From assembly GCA_035771175.1 (NCBI GenBank), contig CM069600.1:2990449-3054448 (forward strand): a stretch of DNA of 64,000 nucleotides, written 5' to 3'. Both the position numbers and the translations under genes were made by a program. This document shows positions 12,870-26,554 of the stretch, piece by piece. This stretch comes from Paratinospora sagittata (taxonomy: Eukaryota; Streptophyta; Magnoliopsida; Ranunculales; Menispermaceae). Within the stretch, counting starts at the first letter, position 1. The number at the start of each line of letters is the position of its first letter. The notes under the pieces were generated by a model that saw only the letters and a program-made list of their open reading frames with translations, made no database searches and was not told where the DNA came from.

Positions 12870-13175
12870 CGTGTTTTGTCTGGCGGTTGTTTGGAGTATT
12901 TAGAAGGAAAGAAATAGTAGAATTTTTGAGGGGATTGAATCTAATTCTGGTGTGGTTTAGGAATAATCACATTTTTTGATTTCTTTTTGGGTTTCAAACT
13001 GTAAATTGTCTGAAGGCTATAGTTCTAATGATTGGATTAGAGGATGGGGAAATTTTGTTTCTTAGTGGGGTTTGGGGTGGCTAACTTGTCTTCCCTTATC
13101 CTTTCTTTTTTTACTTGTCTCAGTTATTAATACATTTTCTTTACAGTTTCTTTTCAAAAAAAAAGAAAAGAGTTC
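12870..13175 (+). mobile_element. L1 LINE 3'-end relic
   Basis: The frame resembles the end of L1 ORF2 (WRLFGVFRRKEIVEFL followed by a W-rich tail). It is followed by a TTATTAATACATTTTCTTTACAG-type 3' UTR and a short A-run (CAAAAAAAAAGAAAAG near 13158-13173). It is 5'-truncated and broken, and probably part of the downstream flank or UTR of MINIYO. Confidence 0.45.
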
Positions 13176-13707
13176 TAGTGTATCCCCCCACAATTATTTT
13201 CATATGTTGTGACACTAATTGGTAGAGCCTATAGCTTATATGAATTATATTTATGTATAAATGGTGGATAAGAGGGGTAGAAATTATATTTGTTGAATTA
13301 TTCTTTCAGAGAATGTTTATAGTGTAGGCATGGCTGTGGAGGAGGATATGATATGATTACATTATGCGTGTATACATGATTTGATTTGTCTTATGTAATG
13401 GATCTCATTTGCTTATAATTTCCATAGTACGTAGTTATATGTGTTGGAAACGGTTTCAATTTGAATGATATATATTTGAGTAGGAATTTGATCTATTTGT
13501 ATTACTGTATTAGCAATTAGCTGGTAGTGTCTAGCTAGCGTTTTGACATATAAAGCCATTACTCACTGTCTTATAATTGGTTGGTGGTATGCAACACCTT
13601 TCAATTGAGGATTGACAAGCGATATCCAATAACGTCTTAACTATATTCTAATACTCTAGGGCTAGATGAAAGTAATTATCAAGAAATAATCCTATAAATG
13701 CCAACTT

Positions 13708-13868
13708 TTTTTTTTGGATGATAAAATAACTGGTACAAGGAGGGGTTGACCCTATACTCAGGCAGGGCGCATGTGGGATGTCTATTTCGTCAAAGGCCAC
13801 CTGTGTGACTCGAACTTTGGTTTGCGCGGTAGTGTTGTAGTCGCTGAACTAGTTGAGTCCACCTTTGG
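13708..13868 (-). mobile_element. tRNA-derived SINE
   Basis: On the minus strand it starts near GGTGGACTCAACTAGTTCAG, with a box-A-like TAGTTCAGCGACTAC. It continues with a box-B-like AAGTTCGAGTCACAC and ends in an A-tail (the T10 run at 13708-13717 on the plus strand). Head, Pol III boxes and tail are in SINE order. No target duplication was found. Confidence 0.55.
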
Positions 13869-14230
13869 GGCTATCAAAACTTTTAATAGTACTGCAAGGT
13901 AGACCTTCATGCTGAATCATAAGATTTTAATATTGATTTCATCCTTTTGTCATGGCATCCTACGTGATAACTACTTGTTTTGCAATTCTTATTAGATGAT
14001 TATTGGATAATGGAATGAGATTTTTATTCACCGAGTATAAGCTCACTAAGTTTATATTTTTCAGGTAAAGGAGAAGAGAAAGGTTTCTTGTGAGGAGTAG
14101 AAGAAGAAAAAGACGGGGTATATATGAGTACATGTATATATATCTTTAAGTGGTAGATGTTTGTATGGTTTTATTTTCACACAAATGTATGAATGTCACG
14201 CAAAATTTTGTATTGTAATTAGTAGCACAG

Positions 14231-16825
14231 GTAGGTAATGGAAGGGTTTTCTTTTTCCCTTTCCCTTTTCTTTTTCTTTTTACTTGGGATGAAGAAAGCG
14301 GAAGAATGTTTTGTTTAGTATATTCTGATAATGGTTAATAAGAATTGTGGGAATGTTAGAATGTCTTAAAATGGTCTTATTACAAAATAGACCTGGCGAT
14401 AATATTTTTTTGTTATTTATAAATAAATTAAACCAAGATGGGGTATTATAAGACAAATAGACCTGGTCATAATATTTTTGTGTTTTTTTTTAATAAAATA
14501 TTTTTCGGTTATAAACTGTTATTATTTTGTTATAAATAGATTAAACTAAGATGATATTATAAAACACGACATGCTTTTAGCAACTTACCCACAAAATTGA
14601 TTAAAATAAAACAAAACTAAAAAGAAATAAAATTAACAAAAGAAATAACCATTCATCCCAATCAACAATAAGCACACGAAATAAAACACAATAAAATATG
14701 GGAAATTTTAGATGTGCCCACTAACCTACTATTTTTACACACTTGCTAAATTTACCCTACTGTGCTATCCCTACCCACCGAAAAACTTTCAAAACACCTA
14801 AACTAACCTGACCCCTTGCACTCTCCCTCCCTTCCAACGTTTTCTACTCCTTAAACCTAAGCCCGACTCGAAAATCACCTTTCCTTCCTACCTTTTTTCT
14901 TTCTCTGTCCAAAAATCAAATCTTTAATGTCATATCTTCTTCGTTTTTGAAAGATTTTGACATTTATTGATTTGATAAAAATACATATTTTGACATTTTT
15001 TTAGGTTTCACACCCTTTACTTCTTATGTTTTAATGGTGTATTTGGTGTGTTTTTCTTGTATTTTTAGAAAAAGAAAAAAAAAACCCATCAGAAGCTCTC
15101 AAACGGGGCAAGCTTTCGACGATACATTTAGTTAAACAGGTCTGAACCTAGTGAATCGGTTCAACCAGACATGGCCAAACCAACGTGCTTGGTTCGAACT
15201 ACTTTTTTTTTGGGGTTTTTTTATTTTTTTTTCAATTTCAAAATATTTTTTATGTTTGTTTTGAACTTTTCAACCTAATTTGAGTGACAAGCTAATGTTT
15301 TTCACGCATTTCCATCATTTGGTGTACTTTCAAGGTAGCCAAATGATAGGGATGACAGAACGGTACTTCACCAACCAAATTGAGTTAGGTCACCAAAATA
15401 ACTTAAAAGATTTTTAAGTTAATTGTAGAATAGGAAAATCCTAAAAACAAAAAAAAAAAAGTAAAAAAGGAGGTTTGGCTAAATTCGACTCATCCAGCCG
15501 AACCAAATGCATAGGTGCGGCTACACGGGGGTGAATTAGTGCTCGATTTTTTGAAAAAAAAACCATTGAAATAAATTAAAAACTTACTTGATTGATGTAC
15601 GTTGTCGCCCGAATTTGATTCTTGTGTATTGAAGATGAAAAAAGATGAAGAAGATAATGGTGGTGGATAAGTTTAGTAGATAGATTGGAGAGCAAAACAT
15701 TTAAAAGTAAGGTCATTTGAAGGGAATGACACGAGGATAATTTAGAAAATATTTTTTATCATTTTATGGGGTAAGCATAGCGGTTGAGCGGGTTCAAATA
15801 GCAGCCCTCAAAATTAACCGTTCTAAGTTTTTCAAACAAAAAAAAAAGTAACCGTTAAGTTGAACGGGCCATATAATACATTGTAGGTGACTGTCGAATA
15901 TATTTTTTTATTTGTTTATTTGTTAAGCGACATTGGCGCTTCGACGATCACTGAAGAAATTCAGTTATTGCCTGAAATTGTTTTCATTTAACGGCTTCGC
16001 CAATCGGCTTTTGATCTGCATGTTTAGGTTTTGTTATGCAATTGCTAGGATTGATTCTTTGTCGTGTAGTTCTTTTCATTCATCGATTTAATTGCGGTTT
16101 GGATTGATGAACGGATTCGTTAATTTAGAGCTAAGATCGATTTTTCGTTGATTTGGATGATCTATATGATTGGATCGATGCTGGTTGATTTCAGCCAGAT
16201 TGATCAACCTCTCACTGTCAATTTCAGATCGATCATTTTTAACTCCGATTCAAATTATCACTTAAGATTTGCGTGATCAGTTGATTGATTTTGGTTTCCG
16301 ACCTACGTAACATTTCTCATCTCGGATGTTTAAGCAGACAACTCTGATTTTTATCTGAAGATGCCTTCGTGAAATACATTTTCTTGATTAGGTTATTTAT
16401 AGTCATTCTGTTTTTCAGAACCACAAGAAGATCTTTCATTTTCTTGTGCTGCTCTCCCTCCCTCTGCTTTTCTTTTCATTTTTGCTGCTTTAATGAAAAT
16501 AAACCAAAGTTCTAATTTAGTTGAATACTGGTATAATTGGACTGAATGTATTTCCTGTAAGTTGCAAGGAACCATTAATATTCTTGTTGGATTTTAAATA
16601 TTTTGGCTTGTTTTAACCTTTCCACAATGTTGGTCAACTGAAGGTATTCTATCAAAATATTCATGTTTTGAATGAATGATAGGGACATTGTTTAATCCTG
16701 AATTTGATTTGTTTGGGGCTGAAATTTAGTAGGAACTGTGTAATTATAGTTTTTCCTACATTTCCAGATGAGTGTGCATTAGTAATTCTTCTTCTTCTAT
16801 CCCCACTTTTTGTATGAGTTGATAG
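14231..16825. other. Gene-free AT-rich spacer upstream of VHA-A pseudogene
   Basis: No coding region is recognised. Around 14385-14500 the phrase AAATAGACCTGG...ATAATATTTTT occurs twice about 75 bp apart. From about 15900 to 16820 the sequence could contain the old promoter and 5' UTR of the V-ATPase pseudogene that follows, but I found no convincing first exon. Confidence 0.3.
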
Positions 16826-17356
16826 GTATCTGGACCAATCACCGTTTCTGATGGAATGGCAGGTGCTTCTATGTACGAACCTACTGTTGGTCGTGGTAAT
16901 CTTATTATTTGATTGGAAGGAGATCTGCTACCGCTCAAAGTATTAGGTTTTGATGTTATGTTCTGATGAACATTTTTCATTTATATTTTGTTAAATTTTC
17001 ATTATATATTTTGTTTCCCGGTCTTTTGCTTAAGAAAGCCACTAAATGCACATCTACCGCTGCGACGAACACATCCTTGTAAACATGACAATGGATGAAT
17101 GATTTACTTCTTGTATTTTTTTTGTTTGTTTGTTTTAGCGCGTGTGTGTGTCTGCATTTTCAGTGTATGAAGAAACAGCTGGGTAGATGGTGAATGATCC
17201 TGTTTTGTGAACATAAGGTGCTTCTTGATGCTTTTTTCTCCTTTTGTTAGATGTCCTATTATACCGCGTACTTGACAATCTGAGCAATTGTTATTGCAGC
17301 CTCTTTCTGTGAAATTGGGACCTGGAATTCTGGTAAACATTTTTAATGGCATTCAG
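16826..17356 (+). pseudogene. VHA-A: V-ATPase catalytic subunit A, N-terminal exons (pseudogene)
   Basis: Three exon-like blocks with plausible acceptors match the N-terminal beta-barrel part of V-ATPase subunit A. From 16826: VSGPITVSDGMAGASMYE, interrupted by TGA before LEGD. From 17164: YEETAG, then TAG, MVNDPVL and further stops. At 17300-17356: PLSVKLGPGILVNIFNGIQ, followed by a GTTTGT donor. V-ATPase subunit A hydrolyses ATP in the cytosolic V1 sector. Several in-frame stops make this copy dead. Introns are retained, so it is not a retrocopy. Downstream exons appear only at 36.1 kb, past the transposon nest, and the P-loop (Walker A) exons are missing. Confidence 0.8.
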
Positions 17357-18360
17357 GTTTGTTTAGAAACTTTTATTTCCATTATTGAAAGTGATTCCCT
17401 CATGTAATGGACTGATGTCTTTTGTGAAATTTTTATTCTAGCCTCTATTACATATTAATTTGTCCTATTGTGGCTCATATTTTTTGCTGTTTCACATTCT
17501 TAAAAAGAGTTTGGACCTTGCATCATACTTTAGTTGTTCTCCATCTCCTGACCCGGCATCACTGTCTATTAAAAAATAAAATAAAAAAATCAATAGGAGA
17601 TTTTTCTGTTAGACTAGGTGAGCTTCAACATGTCTCTCTTTCTCTCACTCCCTATTCATATATCAGTAGCTTGTTGACCTGTAAGATGCCTTCCTAGTTA
17701 TACATGAAGCGTTCTAGACAGTTCTTAAAGGCGTTTAGGTGAATGCCTCGAGGTGTGAGCTTATGCTTCTAAATGTTGAGGTGTACACATCAAGGTTAAA
17801 GCCTTATTTTTATATTTAAATCCATGTCTAATAATGTTTTTGAAAAATAAATTTATGAGCATAGTGTTTAAGTTTTTTCTTTATTATTCAGGAGAAATTA
17901 AAGCTTTTGCTTTTAAAGGATAATAGCTTGGCCCTTCATTCTCTTGAAATGATCCCTAGTATTAATATATCTTTTAAGTTCATTAAAAATAATATAAATA
18001 TTAACTTAATTATTTTAAAGCTTTTGAAAAATTATTCTAATTACAACCTACTTTTCTTATTGTTAAAATGTTTGTAAAACATGATAAGAAGCGGCAAAAA
18101 TATAATACTCTTGCAATGGGAGAGCTAGATATACGATATATGCTCATTTAGTTATAAGTGATGTTCATACAATTAGTATATTATGGCAAATCTTTTGAGT
18201 TCTCTATACAAACATAAAACTATGGAAGTAGTCCATATTTTTGCTTGTTTTAGATGTTTCGTCACATATTATTGATATTTGTATATTCTAAAATCTTTTG
18301 TTCTTTTTTTGTTCTTTTTAACTTTTATGTATTTCTTCTAAATGTGACTTATGCCTTGTA
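17357..18360. other. Spacer inside VHA-A pseudogene, left of the transposon nest
   Basis: AT-rich, no coding signal. CTCGAGGTGTGAGC at about 17743 and CTCGAGGCTCACACC at about 18366 are related motifs that may mark a small degenerate repeat at the edge of the large inverted repeat. Material resembling its right end reappears inverted near 35512-35600, beyond a later insertion. Confidence 0.3.
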
Positions 18361-20574
18361 CTACCTCGAGGCTCACACCTTGCTTCATAAAGAGAAACCA
18401 CCTCAATCACCCCTCACTGTTTTTTAAACCATTTAGTAATCGCAAAGTAAAATAATTGCATAGAGGTTGACTACAAGCAAAGAAGACCTTTGATAACATA
18501 AAGTTAGAGATCTAGTAGATGTCATCCTTGAGATTAGCAACTTGTTCTATAAGGAAACTTATCTAACATTTTATTTTTATTGAACAAAGGCTATTTTGGC
18601 CAGGGAAAAAAAATTGTAGATGTCACCATCATCTCGATTATTTTTAATGTTACATTTCATAACTATAAAATTTGATAAGTATCGTAGAAATGTATATATA
18701 TATATATATATATAATAAAAATACTTTTTACTTTCCACGGTGAAGCCATTTTGGACATAATCCCAACAATACCCTCTCTTCACTTCTTAAAAATTTTGTT
18801 TTTTTACACTCAGTTATAACATTATCAAAAGGGTAAATTAGTAATCCCAAACAATAAGTGTATGCTTTTTATTTTTCAAATGAACATGTTAAGTGTAGAT
18901 GACGTCTTTCAGTTTTATTAACGGACCAAAGACTCCCATCCCATATTTTCAGCTTTTTTAACGTGGCAATAGTCCCACTTCTTTCAGTTTTACAACAGTT
19001 CAGGATTATAGTATATATATCATTTCTTTCAATTTCTTTAATGGCGTCAGAGAACATTTGCCCAATGACTATTTTTATTCTCATCCATCGACGCTGATAG
19101 AAAACATTTGCTGCTCTATGAGAAATCCACTGCCATTGCTAATCTCCAATCCTTGGGTATTTTTCTCCTCTTGACTTCTACGGAACAAACAAAAAGAAGA
19201 CTTCAAACACATTTTAGTATTCTGCACTTTACAAATGGTAAGTTTTCGTCTGAGTATATATTGTTATACTCAATAGTTGTGTATTATTAATATATTATTG
19301 AGATGGGATCCTTTAATTCATAAACATTGTTCCAAATCCTGTTTTACAGTCTATTACAACTCCATGTTTTGAATAATACCAAGTCATATAAACACAGTAA
19401 TTCATTGTTTTTGGAGCATGGTGACACGTGAATTTATGCCATAGAAATGAATATGGAGTGTAAATTCCATGGTCACTTTTTTCTTTTTTAGCAGTGTTCA
19501 AGTGGGCAATAGGTTTATTTATTTATTTATTTATTTTGGGGCAATAGATTTTTGAAACACTCCACTAATGCTGTATATTGTTTATAAGATGAATATAATT
19601 TTAATCTTTTCTGTTTTTTCAGTTTTTATTAATTAGTCCTATTTGTTTTGGGTTAGTTTTCTTAAATTTCTTATAATTTCAGTGTATATTCTCTTTATTT
19701 ACGACTTTATTGTTTTTCATTTGACTAGTTAGTGAACATATATATATCGATTAATACAAGACTACAAATTTCTAATTTTTTAAATGATTTGATTTTATTG
19801 TTATATTTTTTGTTCTGTTTTAATGTAAACTGTGTTATGGTTTGCTTTTAATTGTATTTTTAATGTTATTAATTAGTCATGAATTTGTAATGTAATGATA
19901 TTCTTTTAGGGTATTTCATATTTGTTCTTAATTTCTATGTTTGACGGGTTATTCTCCATTATTCTTTAATTATCTTTATAAATTGTATTAATTTTGTTAT
20001 AATATGGTTCCAAGAATCAATATATATTAGTCTGTCTTATGGTATCAATTTTACTTGTAGTGATTATCTAATTTCATTATTTTATTTTTATTTTTTATTT
20101 TTAATTGTCGTGCGTATTGTTGTGATTGTTCACTTTCACCATTGGTACCATAAAAAATTCTTACTTGATCATTATCTTTGATCTATTAAGGATGGTAACA
20201 CTTTAACTTCTACATTTTTTTTGTTATTTTGTTAAATTTATATTATTTGCAGTGTTTATTTTCTGTTTTTATTAATTCCTTCATCATGTTGTTTTAATTA
20301 GTTATTAATTATGAAAGAATTTTAACTTTTCCATTATTTTTATTTTTATTACTCTAATTATGTAATTCCATTAATAAAGTAAGATCATTATATTCTCATT
20401 GCTTCAAATTATTAAATTTAGAAAAGACAAAAAAAAACACAAAATATCAATATCCTTCTTTGATTGTAGGGTACCATAAATTATATTTGTACTTTTAGTT
20501 TCTCCATGGTATATTGGACTATATTATTTTAATGATATGTAACTTCACGTGCAACGCACGTGCACGTTCACTCG

Positions 20575-20615
<41 letters not shown>

Positions 20616-22805
20616 CATATATCAAGTTGTCTAAAAACCTTAATAGGAAATATAAATCATAAAAGAAGGATTAATAACAAACTCAAGAGCTAAGCCTGGC
20701 ACAAATGGACCTGTCATACCTTGAATTTTATAGGCTTGGCTCATGAAATTAAACTCACCATTAGGTTAAGTTGGTCAAATTACACTACCAGCCATAAAGG
20801 TCGTACCATTCTTGGCCACACACTAGGTCCATTCAACTAGATTGAGGATAATTCATTCGAGCCTTTGGCGTTGTTTTCTTGGCATCAGCTAGGTCATCAC
20901 CACCCAAACAATCTCACTTCATGCAGTTCTTGGGGTTCTTCGAAAATTTTAAAATTTTACAACTTTCACAATAATTCATAAAAAACAGTTTAAAGAACTA
21001 TGTACAAGGTATCTCAACCTTTTGTTTCATTTTTATCTAGAGTTTTCTTATAAATATACAGTTCAAATTAGAGATACTTTACGACGTACAAAAATTAACT
21101 TGTTTTGTTCTTAAAAGAATAATTATTCAAATAGAAAATAGTGAAGAATCTTCTAATATGGTATAACTATTTTTCAAAAGTTTTAAATTTAGAATATCAC
21201 TTATAAAAGTTTAAAAATTTTCATTAGGATATGTATAAGTTTTAAAACTTTAAAAGCTTAACATTGCAAACAGATTATATATCTATATTATTAGAGTTTT
21301 TTAATTTTTATCTCCTAACCCTTGCTTAGTCCATGACTAGAAGACACGACCTTGCCTAAACAAGTTGAATTGCTTATGCATTTACCTTGACAACATTGGC
21401 CTTTGGTATAATCCACGTACGCATCTCCTTAAAAAAATTCTTGTCAAAGGAAAGTGAAATTAAAAAATTAATAAACCTGTAATCACATAAGAGTATGGTC
21501 AAAGGTAATAAATTTGAAGCTTTTATTGAACTATGTAAACTAAAGTCTATAACACTTATAGTCTAATTAGGCTTCATATATCTCCCTAGATATGAACATT
21601 TATTATTAATAAATTGTCAAAAAGGCACCCCTACTAGACTCCTAAGTCCTAACATAAATCCCTGACAAGCTACACATATACCAACTTATGATTTGAAATT
21701 AGAGGACCTAGGCCGACCACTTGCTTCTTCAAAATAAATTAGAGGAAGAGTGGGCTTGAAACCTAGCGTATGATATGAGAAACATAAACAAGTTGATGAA
21801 TATCAAATAAAGAGAAATAACAAATATTTACAAGTTTAAATTGGCGTGCAATACAATAATTTTTAAGAGAACGAAGTAGTTTGAACTTCATTGATGTAAT
21901 GTTCCCACTCCATGTTGAGTTTATCACCTACATCTGAAGAATGACCACTAGGATCGAACTTGTACCCTAAAACCAACAAAGACCATCCCCTTGTTGTTTT
22001 TCCTCCATTAGTCTTTCTACTTAAAAACTAATAGTCAACGTATGGCTTGTGTATGCACTAAATTTGTCATGTGATTGAAATCAACATTAATATATATCAA
22101 ATATTTCAATCCTATTGCATAAATCATGCATTCATTTGTTAACTATTAGAACATTGATGCAAATGTTTTTTTTTTCATAACCATAATAAGATTTTCCACT
22201 TGTAATTTGCATAAAAGATTCTTAATACTTAATCAAAGACTTGTTATGGATATCATAAATTATAAATTTCCATGTTGAAACTACATCCTTGCTTACTATT
22301 GTGTTTCATTATTTTATCATATGACAATACAATGTGTATTCTGGTTAGTATTAACTTTTAGAATTCTATATATGTGAAAATTTCTTTAACTTAAAATTAT
22401 GTATTTTCTCATGAAATATAGATTTTTATATGTTGAATTAGGTTTGTATACTATACACATCCTTACTATCTAAACAATCATTTATGTCTTAAGTCTTAAT
22501 GATACAATATGAGGTTAGAATTTATATGCTAAACCAAATTTAATTACACTTGCTAAACTAACATATGAAACTATTACTGCCACCCACCCATTTACTCTTT
22601 TGCTTCTCTTTAATCTTTGAGAAGGTAACTGTTGTTGCACGCATTACAAAAAGGCAAAGATATATATAATTGTACTAGAATCAATTTAAAGAAGGAGTAT
22701 GACACACGCATGTTTTACTGACTTCCTTAGCACTATTTTTAAGTTAAATGGAGTTTAATTTGAATTTGGATTTTTCTATGAGTTGTGACACTTGACACTT
22801 CATAG
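18361..22805 (+). repeat. Left arm of long inverted repeat (interrupted)
   Basis: Two blocks, 18361-18712 and about 20585-22805, match the reverse complement of the right arm (24694-34690) in order. Examples are GAGATGATGGTGACATCTAC (rc here) versus GAGGTGATGGTGACATCTAC at about 34432; TTGTCTAAAAACC versus GGTTTTTAGACAACTTGACT; and the TTGTCAAAAAGGCACCCCTA block versus TAGGGGTGCCTTTTTGACAA at about 26439. Arm length without insertions is about 2.5 kb. No coding region is visible in the arm. The arms are clearly diverged, so the structure is not recent. Confidence 0.75.
18713..20575 (+). mobile_element. Possible Helitron-like insertion in left arm
   Basis: This segment is absent from the equivalent place in the right arm, where the flanking AT-run is continuous, so it is an insertion into an AT-rich site. 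Near its right end is a 7-bp-stem hairpin, CACGTGCAACGCACGTG (20547-20563), followed after a few bases by CACTCGT. Helitrons end in a short GC-rich hairpin a few bases before CTRR, and insert between A and T. Here the terminus reads CTCG rather than CTAG, the 5' TC end is not clear, and there is no helicase ORF. The call is therefore tentative. Confidence 0.35.
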
Positions 22806-24693
22806 TCGTATCCCAACTATGTAGGTACGAATTTGTAGTATGAGCAACTTGTGGATGTTGTCAAGAATCCTAGGACTACTCCTAATGAACTTAGCTCACA
22901 AGGAAAAATGCTTGAATGGAAGTCTCCTTAGCCATTTAGCCGCCAAGGTCCATTTCCAAGTTGCATATGTTACCTATCCTTAGACACGTCTTCTACTTAG
23001 GGTTAGCCACAGGGTCCCATTCCATTAAGTGATCCTTACATCATCAACACCTCGCCACTGTATTCTTTCTAATCATCCTCTCAATAATGTTGGCCACTCT
23101 TGTATGAATCTTATTGGGACATGAAGCATGTTGTAATAGGTTCTTGAACTGATTGGATTAAGGATTATATTCCCCCTCTTGAAAGCAAACTTCTTTTCCA
23201 TTTAGAAAGCTTTTGAGGTATTTTGGATACCAACAAATCCCAAAATGAACTCTAATAGGGTTTTCTCCCACGAGTATATCCAAGTATTTCATGGTCCTTT
23301 CTCCTTTAGAACAACCCAACTCATTGGCTAGAGCTTCCAACTTCCTTACATTCATTTTAACACCTAAAATCTGATCACTTTGAAGAGGTTCCTTATTATG
23401 TTCCATGCCACCTCAAGGAAAAATAGTGTAGTATCTATGGATTGGAAAGGATTGATTCTTTCTTTTCCTTGGCCATTAGAATACCTTTTACCATCAAAGA
23501 TTCAATCGTTTTGTCCATACTCCTGCTCAACACATCCACCACAACAACAAGAAAAAAGAAAAAAGAAAGAAAGAAAAGAATGGACATGATAGGTAATCTC
23601 CTTGTTGCAACTTTCTAGACATTCTAAATTATCTCTTGGCTAACCATTAATCAAAATCATGAACAAAGGCAATTTGATACAACCCCTTATCCATCTCCTT
23701 CAACTTCTCCCAATTTATATTCTTTGTGAAGAAATCTAAGAAATTCTAATCTAGTTGGTCATAGGCCTTTGTGAAATCTATCTTGAAAACCAAACCCTCC
23801 GTATACCTACTCTAGTACACCACAACTTCATTAGCAATCAAAAGACATTCATAATTTGTCTCCTCATGAATGAGGACCGCCTAGGATTTTGAGATAGTTT
23901 TTAGGAAGACATGTCTAATCCTTATAGAAAGGATCTTGGCAATGATTCTATAGCCCTGTGACCAAGCTTATCGGTCCATAATCCTCATCTTCCAAGAGTT
24001 TTTCTTCTTTGGGGTCAAATAGATGCATATCTCATTGGTGATTGCATATATGACCCCATAACAGTGAAATTTCTCCATGACCCTCATGGTCCCTCTTCAT
24101 TTTAATCCTATAATCTTGAAAGACTGCTTAGTGTAATTATCTGGACTTGGTAAGTTTACTCTATTTCAACAAAAAATTGCTCCTTTCAATTCTTCCTCCC
24201 CAAAAGGGGTCTCTCAAGCCACTCATAATACCCCACCTTTCTCCTTTTAGCTTAGCATAAAGGTGCTGAAAATATTTCATTATCACTACATCAAACTCTT
24301 GGATCGTGGCCCTCCTTCACAATGGATCCATCGTCTTTTTCAAGCTTGGAATAATTTCCTTCTCCCACTTTCCATTCAGGATTTTATGGAAGAATTGAAT
24401 CCTAAATTCAAATACCCTTCCTTTAACCATTTCAGCGTTGCTTGTCGACTCACATCCTTACTCCTTAAACCACAAGTCAAGGTCTTAATGATGTAAGTAT
24501 GATGTGTAGATTTTTGAATGCTAAACCTGCTTTAAATACTCTTTAATTCTTTGTCCAAGCCTTGTTTATCCCAAATTTGGTGTAGAACTCTTCAATATTT
24601 CAATATGTACTACATCATTCATGTCAGATTGAGTACAGGAATAAGAGTCTATCCCTAAGGGTCTCTCTACTACAATTTGTACTCATGATATAA
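22806..24693. other. Spacer between the inverted arms
   Basis: The unique centre of the inverted repeat. It is largely filled by a decayed minus-strand L1 reverse transcriptase (annotated separately). The edges, about 22806-23150 and 24480-24693, show no recognisable coding sequence. Confidence 0.5.
23150..24470 (-). mobile_element. L1-type LINE reverse transcriptase relic
   Basis: Read on the minus strand from high to low coordinate, the pieces follow L1 ORF2 order. First comes the pre-RT linker (RQATLKWLKEGYLN, about 24440), then RT fragments near 23960-24010, then the palm/thumb region GVKMNVRKLEALANELGCSK ... MKYLDILVGENP at 23158-23406. Many stops and frameshifts are present. It may have inserted into the centre of the inverted repeat or been part of its spacer from the start. 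Confidence 0.65.
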
Positions 24694-25561
24694 CTAAGAA
24701 GTGTCACAACTCATGGGAAAATCCAAATTCAAATTAAACTCCATTTAACTTGAAACAATGCTAGTGAAGTCAATAAATATGTATGTGTTTCATACCACTA
24801 CCTTAAAATTGGTTCTAGTACAACATGTATGTATTTTGCCTTCTGTGATGTGTGCAACAATAGACCCCTTTCTCAAAGATTCAAGAGGAGCCAGAAATTA
24901 AGTGGCGGGTGGCAATAAGAGTTTCATATGTTAGTTTAGCAAGTGTAATTAAATTTGTTTTAGCATATAAATTTGAACCTCATATTGTATCATAAGTGAT
25001 TGTTTAGAAAGAAAGGATGTGTATACTAACCTAATTCAACATGTAAAACTCTATATTTCACGAGAAAATACATAATTTTAAGTTGAAGAAAATTTCACAA
25101 ATATATAATTCTAAAAGTTAGTACTTACCAGAATACACATTGTATTGTGACATGACAAAACAATGAAACACAATAGTAAGCTAGCTTGTAGTTTCAACAT
25201 GGAAATTTACAATTTATGATATCCATAACAAAGTCTTTGATTAAGTTTTAAGAATCTCTTATGCAAATTACAAGTGGAAAATCTTATTATGGTTGCGAAA
25301 AAAAACTTTTTGCATTACTTTTCCTATAGTTAACAAATGAATGCATGATTTATGCAATAGGATTGATAAATTTGATATAAATTAATGTTGATTTCAATTG
25401 ACGCATTTAGTGCATACACGAGTCGTACGTTAACTATTAGTTTTTAAGTAGAAAGACTAATGGAGGACAAACAACAAGGGGATGGTCCTTGTTGGTTTCA
25501 GGGTACGAGTATGCGATCCTAGTGGTCATTCTTTAGATGTAGGTGGTAAACTTGACATGGA

Positions 25562-26310
25562 AACTGTGGAGACCCCGCGCCTCGGACCACCAACCCCGCA
25601 GGGAATGGCGTGCGGAATGCCGGGGTGGGACGCCCGGCGTAGGCATCTCCGACCACTCCTCAACTCCCGTGAGGTGGTTGAGACCCTACGAGCCTTATCT
25701 CAAACAACGACATAATATCAAAAGGTATTAAACAAAACTACCCACCGTGTTAATCATCAAAGACAAGAGATAATCCATAAAAATGAACCATAAATAAAAT
25801 CATAATCCCTACAGTCCATTAAAATTGACATACACATAAAGTCCAAAATTGTGGGTACAAATAAAACCGTCATATGCCCACATGGTCTATCTAACAAGTC
25901 TCAACTCACCCATACTACAATGTGGTAAGTATTATAATTACATAATCCAAAATATAATACTTCATAATTTAAAACACAGGTAAATCAAAATGCCTCGCAA
26001 CTCACATCGAGGCTTTGAATTCCCTCGCAGGCAAGGCCCTCAAGATATGACTACTCCTTTGCCCTTATTCGGGACAGAAGGACCTGAAAGAGGAAAATGA
26101 GGGTGAGCCAACGGTGCCCAGTGAATAGAATTCAAATATGCTATCAATACTCATCAATAAATATCATGTATGCATGTTAATGTGTAGCATGATTAAAAGC
26201 TCATAACATATAGATATCAAACATTTATAATAAGTTCGATGCAAGTAAAAGCTTATCAATTTGGATCCACATTCCCTTTCCTAAAACCCTCCTATGACAA
26301 GGCTAAGTCC
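25562..26310. mobile_element. LTR-like fragment in right arm
   Basis: This block replaces about 170 bp expected from the left arm. It opens with GC-rich GTGGAGACCCCGCGCCTCGG and contains a stretch around GAAAATGAGGGTGAGCCAAC, a type of sequence common near plant gypsy LTR transcription starts. Open frames here (25482-25731) are not protein-like. No clean ends or target duplication were found. Confidence 0.4.
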
Positions 26311-26554
26311 CACTCTTGCTCCAATTTATTTTGAAGAAGCAAGTGGTCGGCCTAGGTTCTCAAATTTCAAATCATAAGTTTGTATATGTGTAGCTTGTAA
26401 GGGATTTAATTGTTATGTTAGGACTCAGGAGTCTAGTAGGGGTGCCTTTTTGACAATTTATGTCACACCTCGTTGATTCTCCCGCACAGGATGTGACATT
26501 TAGTCACGGGTGTTGGAACCAAGTCGCACACACAGAAGCATAGTAGCCCAAAAC

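Larger units (their letters stand above)
12558..14230. other. MINIYO 3' flank with LINE and SINE relics
   Basis: Sequence after the MINIYO stop. It holds an L1 3' tail (about 12870-13175) and a SINE (about 13708-13868), annotated separately. A pyrimidine-rich acceptor-like site (TTTTTCAG at about 14064) precedes a purine-rich stretch and might mark a spliced 3' UTR exon; I could not pin a polyadenylation site. There is no other coding content. Confidence 0.35.

Noticed and set aside
25482..25731. Two overlapping ORFs in GC-rich DNA
   Set aside because: Inside an LTR-like block; no protein features.
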